A stretch of 64,000 bases of DNA from Candidatus Kutchimonas denitrificans (GTDB taxonomy: Bacteria; Gemmatimonadota; Gemmatimonadetes; Palauibacterales; KS3-K002), in assembly GCA_011774835.1 (NCBI GenBank), contig JAACAK010000036.1:1-64000 (forward strand), given 5' to 3'. Shown here piece by piece: positions 42,045 to 50,020 of this stretch. The position numbers were made by a program, and so were the translations under genes. The notes below the pieces were generated by a model. The model was not told the DNA's origin. It worked only from the letters and a program-made list of their open reading frames with translations, and did no database searches. Positions within the stretch are counted from its first letter, which is position 1, and each line of letters starts with the position of its first letter.

Positions 42045-43097
42045 TCAGCGATCCCGCGCCACGGCCGCCCGGCAGGCCGCCAGGACCTCGTCGACCACCG
42101 CGTCCAGCTCGCCCGACATCGTCGCTCCGGCGGCCTTGGCGTGGCCACCACCGCCGAACGCGCGAGCCAGGGCCGCCACGTCGGTGGGGCCGGTGGAGCG
42201 AAACGAGACCTTGATCGTGCCGCCGTTCATCTGCCGAAACAAGATGGCGACCTCGGTGCCCTGGAGGTTCCGGAGGTGATCGATCACCTCTTCGTACTCG
42301 TCCAGCGCGCCGAAGGCGCCGGCCACCGACGCGTCGAGAACGGCCCAGGTGAGGCCCAGCTCCTCGTCGTGCTGCAACCGCTCCAACGCGGCGCGCAGCG
42401 TGCCCAGCTCGGCCCGGCTCAGGTTCGCGTACAGCGGCTTGTAGAGCGCCTCTGGATCGACGCCGGCCTCGAGCAGGACGGCGGCCAGCCGGTGCGTGCG
42501 CGCCGTCGTGTTCGAATAGCGGAACGATCCGGTGTCGGTCACCAGCCCCACGTAGAGCGTCGTGGCCGTGGCCGAACTGATCGGAGCCGCGGTCTGCGTC
42601 AGCACGTCATAGATCAGCTCGGCGGTGGCGGCGGCGTTCGGGTCGATCAGCTCCAGGTCACTCTCGATGCGAGCCGAGGTGACGCCGTGGTGGTCGATCA
42701 CCACAGTCCGCTCCGGCGCAAAGAGCGGCTCGAACTCGCCCAGCCGATCGGGCTGCGACGCGTCGACCACCAGCTGGAGGTCAGCCTCCTGCAGCGCCTT
42801 CCGGCCCGCGTCGTCCGGCCCCAGCGGCTCAGCGCCAGGGGGCAGCAGGAACCGGAAGCGCTCGGGCAGCGGCGTGGCGGCCAGCAGGTGAACGTCCTTG
42901 CCCTGGCCCTGGGGACCGAAATGGTGAGCGAGCGCGCAGGCCGAGCCCCAGCCGTCGCCGTCGCCCCCCACGTGGGTGGAGACCGCCAGCGACCGGGCGT
43001 CCTCGAGGCGCTCGGCGATCCGGCGAGCCGCTGTCAGCCGGTGTGGAGGCGTGGCCGCGCCGGTCATCTCTGCCGGGCTGGAGCCGGGGCCCCTCAT
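42045..43097 (-). CDS. DHH/DHHA1 phosphoesterase, NrnA-like
   Basis: A 350-residue member of the nano-RNase/pAp-phosphatase family, which degrades short RNA oligomers and 3'-phosphoadenosine 5'-phosphate. The DHH half has STHVGGDGDGWGSACAL, LVVDASQPDR and VVIDHHGVTS. The DHHA1 half ends in FGGGGHAKAAGATM, which binds the substrate base. The first motif reads THVGGDGDG where many members have SHxxPDGDA. The start used is ATG 43097, overlapping the AGCS stop codon (ATGA); an ATG at 43067 is possible. The track's first 120 codons are antisense-like extension. Confidence 0.88.
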   Translation of the reverse strand: MRGPGSSPAEMTGAATPPHRLTAARRIAERLEDARSLAVSTHVGGDGDGWGSACALAHHFGPQGQGKDVHLLAATPLPERFRFLLPPGAEPLGPDDAGRKALQEADLQLVVDASQPDRLGEFEPLFAPERTVVIDHHGVTSARIESDLELIDPNAAATAELIYDVLTQTAAPISSATATTLYVGLVTDTGSFRYSNTTARTHRLAAVLLEAGVDPEALYKPLYANLSRAELGTLRAALERLQHDEELGLTWAVLDASVAGAFGALDEYEEVIDHLRNLQGTEVAILFRQMNGGTIKVSFRSTGPTDVAALARAFGGGGHAKAAGATMSGELDAVVDEVLAACRAAVARDR

Positions 43098-44845
43098 CTC
43101 TCCGCCCGTCTGCGGCGCCGCTCCTCCCTGAGCCGCCGGTGGACCTCGCGGTTCTCGATCCACGGCTTCCGCGCGAAGTAGCTCTTCGTCTCCAACGCGA
43201 CCTTGCCGGAGAGCAGAAGCAGCGCCAGCAGGTTGGGGAGGATGACGATCCCGAGGAACACGTCGCCCAGCGTCCAGACCACCGCGAGAGTGAGTATGGC
43301 GCCGACGAAGTGCATCGTCACGAAAGCGAACTTGTAGGGGAGCACGGCCTGGTGCCCGAACAGATAGTTGGCGCAGCGATCGCCGTAATAGCTCCAGGCG
43401 ATCGCCGTCGATATGGCGAACAGGAAGACGCTGAGCACCACGATGAACTTGCCCCACTCACCGGGTAGGCCGCGCTGGAAGGCGAGCATGGTCAGCGGCG
43501 CGCCGCTCTCGACGGCGTTGCCGTAGAGCGACGTGATCCGGGTCCCGTCGACCGCGATCGCGATATCGCCCTCTGTGTCGATGACGCCGTCGAACGGTTG
43601 CGTCTGCTCCGCATCCAGATAGAGGGCTTCGACCGGCACCTCGTGCCAGGCGAGCCGAGCGGCGCCGGCGCCGCTCTCGACGTAGCGGCCGGCCTCGATG
43701 CGGATCTCGGTCTCGGTCTCGAGATCGCGATAGCCGCCCTCGGCGCGTCCCACCATGTACGAGATGTCGCCGCGATCGAGGGTGATCTCGGTGGGGATCG
43801 TCGCGTTCCAGACCCCCGTCATGATGATGACCAGGCCGGTCATCGTGCAGATGACGATCGTGTCGATGAACGGCTCGAGCAGCGCCACCACGCCCTCGGA
43901 GACCGGCTCGTCGGTCTTGGCGGCGGCGTGGGCGATGGGCGCCGAGCCCTGGCCCGCCTCGTTCGAGAACAGCCCGCGCTTCACCCCCCACATCATGGTC
44001 AGCAAGAAGATGCCGGTCCCGGAGCCTGCCACACTGGCCGTCGGGTTGAACGCTTCCCGGAAGATGAGCCCGAACGTGGGGATCACCCGGTCGGCGTTCA
44101 TCAGGATGATGGTGAGGGCGCCCAACACGTAGATCGCGGCCATGGTGGGTGCCAGCACCCCGGTGACCCTGCCGATCCGGGTGATGCCGCCGATCACCAC
44201 CAACGCCACCACGGTGGCGGTGATCAGCCCGCTCACCCAGACCGGCACGCTGAACGTCGTGTTCAGGGTATCGGCCACCGTGTTCGCCTGGATGGCGTTC
44301 CCGGTGAGGAAGGCGGTAGTGCCCAGCAGGGTGGCGAAGAAGATGGCGAGGGGCCGCCAGGCGAGCCCGAGGCCCCGCTCGATGTAGTACATCGGTCCGC
44401 CGGAAACCGTCCCCTCCCACTTGTAGGGGTCCAGGTCCTTCTCCACGTCACGGTAGCGCTGCGCCAGCGTCACCTCGGAATACTTGGTCGCCATCCCGAC
44501 CAGCGCGGTGATCCACATCCAGAAGAGCGCGCCGGGGCCGCCCCAGTGGATGGCCAGCGCCACGCCGGCGATGTTGCCGATCCCCACGGTGGCCGACAGC
44601 GCCGTGGTCAGCGCCTGGAAGTGGGAGACATCCCCGGGCTCCGCCGGGTCATCGTAGATCCCCGAAGTCACCGCGAAGCCGTGGCCCAGCTCCCGGAGCT
44701 GGAGGAAGCCCAGCCGCACCGTGAGGAAGAGCCCGGTGCCCAGCAGGGCGATCACGACCCACGGGATCTCCTGGTCGCCGACGGGAATCCCCCGGTCCCA
44801 GATGTACGCGGACAACGTGTTGACGATGTTCTCGAGGAAGTCCAT
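43094..44845 (-). CDS. Alanine/glycine:cation symporter (AGCS) with extra soluble insert
   Basis: A 583-residue sodium/amino-acid carrier. AGCS motifs include FQALTTALSATVGIGNIAGVALAIHWGGPGALFWMW, GGPMYYIERGLG, KRGLFSNEAGQGSAPIAHAAA and AIAWSYYGDRCANYLFG. Typical AGCS proteins are 450-500 residues. The excess is a hydrophilic segment at about residues 365-460 (EGGYRDLETETEIRIEAG through VESGAP) inserted between two membrane helices, with no family I recognise. The start is ATG 44845. Confidence 0.92.
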   Translation of the reverse strand: MDFLENIVNTLSAYIWDRGIPVGDQEIPWVVIALLGTGLFLTVRLGFLQLRELGHGFAVTSGIYDDPAEPGDVSHFQALTTALSATVGIGNIAGVALAIHWGGPGALFWMWITALVGMATKYSEVTLAQRYRDVEKDLDPYKWEGTVSGGPMYYIERGLGLAWRPLAIFFATLLGTTAFLTGNAIQANTVADTLNTTFSVPVWVSGLITATVVALVVIGGITRIGRVTGVLAPTMAAIYVLGALTIILMNADRVIPTFGLIFREAFNPTASVAGSGTGIFLLTMMWGVKRGLFSNEAGQGSAPIAHAAAKTDEPVSEGVVALLEPFIDTIVICTMTGLVIIMTGVWNATIPTEITLDRGDISYMVGRAEGGYRDLETETEIRIEAGRYVESGAGAARLAWHEVPVEALYLDAEQTQPFDGVIDTEGDIAIAVDGTRITSLYGNAVESGAPLTMLAFQRGLPGEWGKFIVVLSVFLFAISTAIAWSYYGDRCANYLFGHQAVLPYKFAFVTMHFVGAILTLAVVWTLGDVFLGIVILPNLLALLLLSGKVALETKSYFARKPWIENREVHRRLREERRRRRAER

Positions 44846-44934
44846 ATGCGCGCGCCGTTGGAGTGACGAGGCAAGATTCAGGGTCGCGCTAGACTAGGCG
44901 CCGACTCCGATGGTGTCAAGCAATCGGAGGTTGG

Positions 44935-45124
44935 AATCGTCAATCACTGAATCCGGGATTCTGCGGTCGGGATCCTGATTTGGGGAATGTTCAGCTCTCT
45001 CCGAATTGTCCAAGCTGATTCGGGGACTCGGGAATTTGGGATTCCGGGATTCGGGGAGACAGGGAAGTGCAGGCAACTTGCCAAGCAAACCCAGTTCCTT
45101 TTTCCCGGAATCCCCGATTCCCAA
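44935..45124. repeat. Palindromic repeat, family A (plus orientation)
   Basis: Begins immediately after the PHP stop codon (TAG then TTGGGAATCGGGG on the minus strand). The first part aligns with the arm of the 11995 element (GATTCTG, TCTCTCCGAATTGTC and GATTCGGGGA words in order). The second part (GGGATTCGGGGAGACAGGGAA then GCAGGCAACTTGCCAAGC) aligns with the reverse complement of 48881-49003 through both arm and loop. This makes it the link between copies. Confidence 0.75.
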
Positions 45125-45763
45125 CTAGTGAGGGACGAACTTGGCCAGTGTCGACGCCAGATGGACCAGATAGCTGGAGGAGCGGCCCACGACCCGACCT
45201 TGACGGAGGGCGGCCAGGAAGTCTTCCCGGTCGGTGAAGTCGGGCACTTCGATCACCCCGCGACCGATCTCGCGCAGCGTGTGGGCGTCGGACCCGGCGC
45301 CGCCAGGCAGTCCTCGCTCCTCGGCCCAGTCCCGGGCCCGCCGGTTCGCCTCTTCGCGGTGGACGCGGGCGTTGAAGATCTCGATGACATCGACGTGGGT
45401 GGCGATCGCCTCGAGGACCTCGGGGCCGGTCCCCTTGCCGCCGGCGAAGGGGTGAGGGACGTAGACCAGGCCGCCCTGCTCGTGGATCGCCTCGACCGTC
45501 TCCAGCGCCGAGGTGCCCCGGGGGATCTTCTCCGACAGGAAGAGGCCGCTTACGTCAACGCCCTCGGCGGTCTTCACCTCCTCGCCGACGATGACCAAGT
45601 CGGGTGCCAGGTCCCGGACCCGGAGCGCGCCCTCGATCTCGTTGTGGTCGGTGACGGCGATCCGGTCCAGCCCGCGGGCCCGGGCGGTGGTCACCACGTC
45701 GGTGTAACTGCTCAGACAATCGTGGGAGGCACGGGTGTGGATGTGGAGGTCGAGTCGCAGCAC
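45125..45763 (-). CDS. PHP-domain metal-dependent phosphoesterase
   Basis: A 212-residue PHP protein. The metal ligands are visible as LDLHIHTRASHD, AVTDHNEIEG, GEEVKTAEG, YVPHPF and GSDAHTLREIG. Such stand-alone PHP proteins cleave phosphate esters of nucleotides or polyphosphates; the exact substrate is not set. It starts with GTG two bases after the coaE stop codon and is the last gene of the five-gene set beginning with the MBL hydrolase. Confidence 0.88.
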   Translation of the reverse strand: MLRLDLHIHTRASHDCLSSYTDVVTTARARGLDRIAVTDHNEIEGALRVRDLAPDLVIVGEEVKTAEGVDVSGLFLSEKIPRGTSALETVEAIHEQGGLVYVPHPFAGGKGTGPEVLEAIATHVDVIEIFNARVHREEANRRARDWAEERGLPGGAGSDAHTLREIGRGVIEVPDFTDREDFLAALRQGRVVGRSSSYLVHLASTLAKFVPH

Positions 45764-45765
45764 GG

Positions 45766-46374
45766 TCAGGCCGCCTGGCTCAGCTTCTCGATCTCTTTCC
45801 AGGTCTCCCAGGCGCGGCGCTCGAGCGTGGTGATATCCGAATCGTTGTCGAGGACCAGGTCGGCACGCTCGCGTTTCTCTGCCGCGGCCATCTGCGAGTC
45901 GGCCACGGCCCGCGCCTCTTCGGGGCTGAGTCCTCGCTTGCTCACCAGGCGCTGGACCCGCACCTCGAGCGGCGCGTCGACGACGAGGACCAGGTCGAAC
46001 CGGGATTCCATGTCCGATTCGTAGAGCAGGGGGACGACACCGATGACGATGCGGTCGCCGCGGGCCTCCGCCTCGGCGAGGAGTTCGCCGTAGCGGGTCC
46101 GGATGGCCGGGTGGAGGATGTCCTCGAGCTTCCAGCGCAGCTCGGGATCGGCGAACACGATCCGCCGCAGCGCCGCCCGGTCGATCGTACCGTCCTCTGA
46201 CAGCACGTCATCGCCGAACGTCTCGTGGATGCGCTCCAGCGCCGGGCTACCCGGCTGGACGACTTCACGGGCCAGGACGTCGGTGTCGATCACCGTGGCG
46301 CCCCAACCGGCGAACAGCGAGACGACCGTCGATTTGCCGGCGCCCACGTTCCCCGTCAGACCCACGTGCAGCAT
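45766..46374 (-). CDS. coaE: Dephospho-CoA kinase
   Basis: Performs the last step of coenzyme A synthesis. The 202-residue P-loop kinase has VGLTGNVGAGKSTVVSLFAGWGATVIDTDVLAREVV (Walker A plus substrate Asp), the lid region (FADPELRWKLEDILHPAIR), and VPLLYESDMESRFDLVLVVDAPLEVQ-type segments. Length is standard. It lies between a DHH and a PHP phosphoesterase gene. Confidence 0.95.
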   Translation of the reverse strand: MLHVGLTGNVGAGKSTVVSLFAGWGATVIDTDVLAREVVQPGSPALERIHETFGDDVLSEDGTIDRAALRRIVFADPELRWKLEDILHPAIRTRYGELLAEAEARGDRIVIGVVPLLYESDMESRFDLVLVVDAPLEVRVQRLVSKRGLSPEEARAVADSQMAAAEKRERADLVLDNDSDITTLERRAWETWKEIEKLSQAA

Positions 46375-46394
46375 GTCGGTGTTCTTTCTGTGTG

Positions 46395-47471
46395 TCAGCC
46401 GCCGCTGGTGGCGGTGGTGGAGAGGAGCGCGCCGCCCACCTCGTCCTCGACGCCGAGCTCCTTGATGAAGCGGTTAACGAGCTCCTCGCTCTTCAGCCGC
46501 GCATCCTCCGCCGACAGGTGACCGATCGGCACGCGGGCGCCGGCCATCATGCCGTGACCGCCGGCGACGCCGTCGCTCCGGACCACGCGGCGCAACAGCT
46601 GACCGGCCTGCGCATCGCGGGAGGATGTGCGAATCGAGATCAGGATGCTGTCTTCGAACAGGCCGATACAGAACGCCCACTTCGCGCCCTCGAAGCGCAG
46701 GAAGAAATCGGCCAGCTCGGCGACCAGGTCAGGATAGTCCAGCTTGCCGACGTACGAGATCAATACGGGACCGCGGGTCCGGGCGCGCTCCAGCGCGCGA
46801 TGCAGCGATTGGAAGTAGGCCCGAGGCAGGTCTGGATAGCGGATCCGCGAGATCAGTTCCCGGTCGGCGCCGGGATAAAGCTTGAGGCTCGCCTCGATAT
46901 CCGCGTCACCCGCTTCGCGTCCCAGATCCTGGGTCTCCGACTGGATGCCGTAGAATAGCGCCGTCGCCACCCTCCCCTTCAGCGGTATGCCGGCCGCCTC
47001 GAGATACTGAGTCATGATCGTACAGCTCGAGCCGCACTGGGTCCGGACGTCCCAGAAACGGGCGCGCCGCGTCTCGTCGCGGATCGGATGGTGGTCGATG
47101 ACGACCGCCGCCTCGCGGTCCTCGGGTAGCGAGTTGTTGCCGGTCCCCGGCTGCGTATCGACCAGGGCGATCCGGTCCACGTCCTCGAACTTCACCGCCC
47201 AGGTGGGCGTGATCGGCAGCCCCAGCTCGTGCACCATCGTCCGGTTCTCCGCCCGGCCGACGAACCCACCGAAGGCGATCCGCGCGGAGGTGTCGTCGAA
47301 GGTCTCGACCAGTCGGTAGAGAGCGAAGGCGCTGGCCAGCGCGTCGGGATCGGGGTTGTCGTGAGTGAGGATCAGCAGCCGGTCGCCGCCCTCCAGCGCC
47401 GCCCTCAGCTCGTCGAGCTGCGCTTCGGTCCCACAGCTGGAGCGTTTGTCGTTCTTCTTCTTCGTCGCCAT
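46395..47471 (-). CDS. DHH-family phosphoesterase (second copy, NrnA-like)
   Basis: A 358-residue DHH protein distinct from the one at 42045. The N-terminal motifs are ILTHDNPDPDALASAFAL, IALVDTQPGTGNN and VVIDHHPIRDE, with the canonical DNPDPDA metal site. A later VAGGHGMMAGARVP segment corresponds to DHHA1. It begins with a Lys/Arg-rich N-terminus (MATKKKNDKR). It may hydrolyse nanoRNA or a cyclic-dinucleotide product. It sits 15 bases after the zinc-ribbon gene and 20 before coaE. Confidence 0.85.
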   Translation of the reverse strand: MATKKKNDKRSSCGTEAQLDELRAALEGGDRLLILTHDNPDPDALASAFALYRLVETFDDTSARIAFGGFVGRAENRTMVHELGLPITPTWAVKFEDVDRIALVDTQPGTGNNSLPEDREAAVVIDHHPIRDETRRARFWDVRTQCGSSCTIMTQYLEAAGIPLKGRVATALFYGIQSETQDLGREAGDADIEASLKLYPGADRELISRIRYPDLPRAYFQSLHRALERARTRGPVLISYVGKLDYPDLVAELADFFLRFEGAKWAFCIGLFEDSILISIRTSSRDAQAGQLLRRVVRSDGVAGGHGMMAGARVPIGHLSAEDARLKSEELVNRFIKELGVEDEVGGALLSTTATSGG

Positions 47472-47486
47472 CGCTCGCACCGTCGC

Positions 47487-47654
47487 TCAATCCGAGCAAT
47501 CGCCCAGGGGGTAAGGGTGTCCGCAGTTGGTACAGTGTCCCGCCTTGCAACCGCGCGGCCGATCGGCAACCCGCTGTCCACAATGCAGACAGCGGCCCTC
47601 GCGTTCCGCGAGCGCCGGGTCACGTCGCTCCGACCGCTCTTTCAGCCGCTCCAA
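47487..47654 (-). CDS. 55-residue zinc-ribbon protein (not in ORF track)
   Basis: Reading the gap between the MBL and DHH genes on the minus strand gives an open frame of 55 codons. It starts at TTG 47654, seven bases after AAGGGAG, and overlaps the MBL gene's end. The N-terminal 20 residues are a charged helix (MERLKERSERRDPALAEREG). The rest holds two CxxC knuckles, CLHCG (C22, C25) and CTNCG (C41, C44), plus C36 and C53 and ending GDCSD. This is a convincing zinc-ribbon fold. No function is known; its overlap with the MBL gene implies co-translation. An alternative start is a CTG overlapping the MBL stop codon. Confidence 0.75.
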   Translation of the reverse strand: MERLKERSERRDPALAEREGRCLHCGQRVADRPRGCKAGHCTNCGHPYPLGDCSD

Positions 47655-48283
47655 CCGAAGGCTCCCTTCAGGAAGGGGTTCGAGGCCCGTTCCCGGCCCA
47701 CCGTGGTTTCCGGCCCGTGACCCGAGTACAGCACCGTTTCGTCCGTGAGGGTCAGCAGCTTCTCCCGAATCGAGTCCATCAACGTGGCGAGGTCACCGCC
47801 CGGCAGGTCCGTGCGGCCGATCGATCCGGCGAACATGCAATCGCCCACCAGCGCGAAACCGTTTCCCACCAGGCAGACGTGGCCGGGTGAATGACCCGGT
47901 GTGTGACGCACCTCGAGCCTGGTCTCTCCGATCTTCAACTCCTGACCCTCCTCCAGCGGCCCGTCCGGCTCCGGCGGTTCCTCGATCTGCAGACCGAAGG
48001 ACCGCGCTTGCTCGGGCGCCGCCCGATAAAGCGGCAGGTCCGCCGGGTGAAGAAAAACGGGCGCCCCGGTTCGCCGCTTCGCCTCGGCCACGCCACCGAC
48101 GTGGTCGAGGTGAGCGTGGGTGAGCAGGATGGATTCCACGACCGCCCCCTCCTGCGCCGCCGCCGCCAGCAGCCGCTCCGCCTCGCCACCCGGATCGACC
48201 ACGGCACACTTCTGCGTCGTCTCGCAGATGGCGAGGTACGCGTTGGCCTGAAGCGGCCCCACCGGGTAGCCGATGACCTTCAC
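47642..48283 (-). CDS. MBL-fold hydrolase, glyoxalase II-like
   Basis: A 213-residue metallo-beta-lactamase-fold enzyme. Metal motifs are LTHAHLDHVGGV, RHTPGHSPGH, VGDCMFAGSIGRTDLPGGD and the final GHGPETTVG. The pattern fits the YcbL/hydroxyacylglutathione-hydrolase-like branch that acts on thioesters. The start is GTG 48283 with GGAGG five bases before it; the track's 19 upstream codons are not needed. It is first in a five-gene operon, downstream of the erpA terminator. Confidence 0.9.
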   Translation of the reverse strand: MKVIGYPVGPLQANAYLAICETTQKCAVVDPGGEAERLLAAAAQEGAVVESILLTHAHLDHVGGVAEAKRRTGAPVFLHPADLPLYRAAPEQARSFGLQIEEPPEPDGPLEEGQELKIGETRLEVRHTPGHSPGHVCLVGNGFALVGDCMFAGSIGRTDLPGGDLATLMDSIREKLLTLTDETVLYSGHGPETTVGRERASNPFLKGAFGWSG

Positions 48284-48338
48284 TCCGACCTCCGAACCCG
48301 AGATTTGAAGATGAAAGATAAGCCGTTCGTGGGTACAC

Positions 48339-48371
48339 AAAAAGCGAGGCCCGCTTCTCTGCGGGCCCCGC
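48339..48371 (-). terminator. Intrinsic terminator of erpA
   Basis: On the minus strand GCGGGGCCCGC and GCGGGCCTCGC form an 11-bp stem (one G-U pair) around AGAGAA, followed by TTTTTGTG. It lies about 20 bases after the erpA stop codon and separates erpA from the MBL operon. Confidence 0.88.
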
Positions 48372-48392
48372 GGTGACCGGATCGGACCCGGC

Positions 48393-48737
48393 TCAGACGG
48401 CGAAAGAAGAGCCGCAACCGCAACCGCCGGAGGCGTTGGGATTGCTGAACGTGAAGCCCGAGCCCTGGAACGAGCTGTGATAGCCGATCTGGGTGCCCTT
48501 CAGGTACTGCATGCTGAACGGATCCACGAACAGCCGAATCCCCTCGGACTCGAAGATCTCGTCGTCCTCGCGGGCCTGCTCCTCGAGGTTCAGCCCGTAC
48601 TGGAAACCGGAGCAGCCGCCCGGCAGCACGCTGACCCGCAACCCCGCCGCGTCGAGCGACAGTCTCTCTTCGGCGATGAACTGTCGAGCCTTCTCGGCGG
48701 CCTCTGGCGTCAAAACGATCGTCGTTACGGTTTCCAT
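48393..48737 (-). CDS. erpA: Iron-sulfur cluster insertion protein, A-type carrier
   Basis: Carries Fe-S clusters to target proteins. The 114-residue HesB/IscA/ErpA protein has C42 in LPGGCSGFQYGL and the C-terminal CGCGSSF pair (C106, C108), all three cluster ligands. It is a monocistronic gene with its own terminator and a family A repeat about 140 bases upstream. ErpA and IscA cannot be told apart with certainty by sequence alone. Confidence 0.92.
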   Translation of the reverse strand: METVTTIVLTPEAAEKARQFIAEERLSLDAAGLRVSVLPGGCSGFQYGLNLEEQAREDDEIFESEGIRLFVDPFSMQYLKGTQIGYHSSFQGSGFTFSNPNASGGCGCGSSFAV

Positions 48738-48880
48738 CCTGTCTATCCCTATCGACTCCGAGCGCGTCTGAATCCCGCGCCTGGCACTTTCAAATTGTAC
48801 GGTATCCGGACGCAGGCGCCCTACGTTCCGTGCTTAATGGATAACCAGAGAGGGGGCCCAAAATCAATACTCTTTATTGG

Positions 48881-49003
48881 CTGGGATTTGCGGAGTCCGG
48901 GATTCGGCGATTCGGGGAAATGGGGACGGGGTGCGCTTGGCAAGTTTCCTGCGCTTCCCTGTCTCCCCGAATCCCGGAATCTCCGAATCCCATTCCAATC
49001 CCG
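48881..49003. repeat. Palindromic repeat, family A (minus orientation)
   Basis: Starts two bases after the trxB stop codon. The arms GGAATGGGATTCGGAG / CCGGGATTCGGGGAGACAGGG (minus strand) and their complements on the other side enclose a loop reading GCGCAGGAAACTTGCCAAGCG. The same arm-loop order with few changes is at 45055-45110 in the opposite orientation. It is the second most regular copy in the window. Confidence 0.75.
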
Positions 49004-49005
49004 AC

Positions 49006-49974
49006 TCAAGCTGTCGCCGTGGCCTCGGCCTCCTTCAGCTCCGTCAGATACTTCTCGGCGGCGATCACGGCGGTCGTGGCGTCGCCCACCGCGGTGGTGA
49101 TCTGGCGGGTGAGCTGGGCCCGGACGTCACCGGCCACGAAGAGCCCCGGAATCGAGGTCCGCATGTCCCGGTCGGTGATCAGGTAGCCGCCGGCATCGTG
49201 CTCGGCGTGGTCTTCGAGCAGGCCGGTGTTGGGCAAGAAGCCGATGAACACGAAGAGGCCGGTGGCGTCGAGGCGGCTCTCCTCGTCGGTGCGGACGTTG
49301 CGCAGCCGGAGCCCGTTCATCCCCTTTTCGTCGCCGAGCACCTCCTCGACCACGGTGTCCCAGATGATCTCGATCTTGGGGTTCTCGAACACCCGATTCT
49401 GCAGGATCTTCTGGGCCCTGAGCTCGTCACGCCGGTGGATCAGATACAGCTTGTCGACGTAGCGGGTGAGGAAGTCGGCCTCCTCGGTCGCCGCGTCGCC
49501 GCCGCCGGCCACGGCGATCGTCTCGCCCTTGAAGAACGCCCCGTCACAGATCGCGCAATAGCTCACGCCGCGGCCGGAATACTCGACCTCGCCCGGCACC
49601 TCGAGCTTGTTCGGCGTACCACCCGCCGTCAGGATGACGGCCCGAGCGATGTACACGTCGTCGCCTTCGGTCGTCACCCGGAAGTCCCCGTTCTCCAGCT
49701 TCTTGATCGCTTGGACCGCCGCCGTCTGGATCTCGAGCCCGAATTTCTGGGCGTGCTTGGTCATCAGTTCCGCTAGCTCGCGACCATCGATCTCGGGCAA
49801 GCCCGGATAGTCGTCGATCAACTCGGTGTTGAGTAGCTGGCCGCCCGGAAGGCCGCGCTCGAGCAGCACCGTGTCGAGCTCGGTCCGCTTGGCGTAGAGA
49901 CCCGCGGTGAGGCCGGCCGGGCCGCCCCCAACGATGACCAGCTCGACTTTTCTCTCGCTGCCTGTCTCCGCCAT
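49006..49974 (-). CDS. trxB: Thioredoxin-disulfide reductase
   Basis: Reduces thioredoxin with NADPH through FAD. The 322-residue flavoprotein has the FAD-binding VIVGGGPAGLTAGLYAKRTEL, the redox CAICDG motif, the NADPH-binding VAGGGDAATEEADFL and VHRRDELRA-type segment, and the closing GLFVAGDVRAQLTRQITTAVGDA. The start is ATG 49974 with AGGAGGGG about 10 bases before it. It follows the PHP gene by 46 bases, probably in one transcript. Confidence 0.95.
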   Translation of the reverse strand: MAETGSERKVELVIVGGGPAGLTAGLYAKRTELDTVLLERGLPGGQLLNTELIDDYPGLPEIDGRELAELMTKHAQKFGLEIQTAAVQAIKKLENGDFRVTTEGDDVYIARAVILTAGGTPNKLEVPGEVEYSGRGVSYCAICDGAFFKGETIAVAGGGDAATEEADFLTRYVDKLYLIHRRDELRAQKILQNRVFENPKIEIIWDTVVEEVLGDEKGMNGLRLRNVRTDEESRLDATGLFVFIGFLPNTGLLEDHAEHDAGGYLITDRDMRTSIPGLFVAGDVRAQLTRQITTAVGDATTAVIAAEKYLTELKEAEATATA

Positions 49975-50020
49975 CTTGCGTCTTCCCCTCCTGATCATCT
50001 GATCGACTCATCGCCGCGGG

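Noticed and set aside
48785-49010. Short ORFs inside repeat blocks (here and at 12029-12280, 44894-45124)
   Set aside because: The peptides are translations of the palindromic words (PESRNP-like) in both strands, with no independent start signals.
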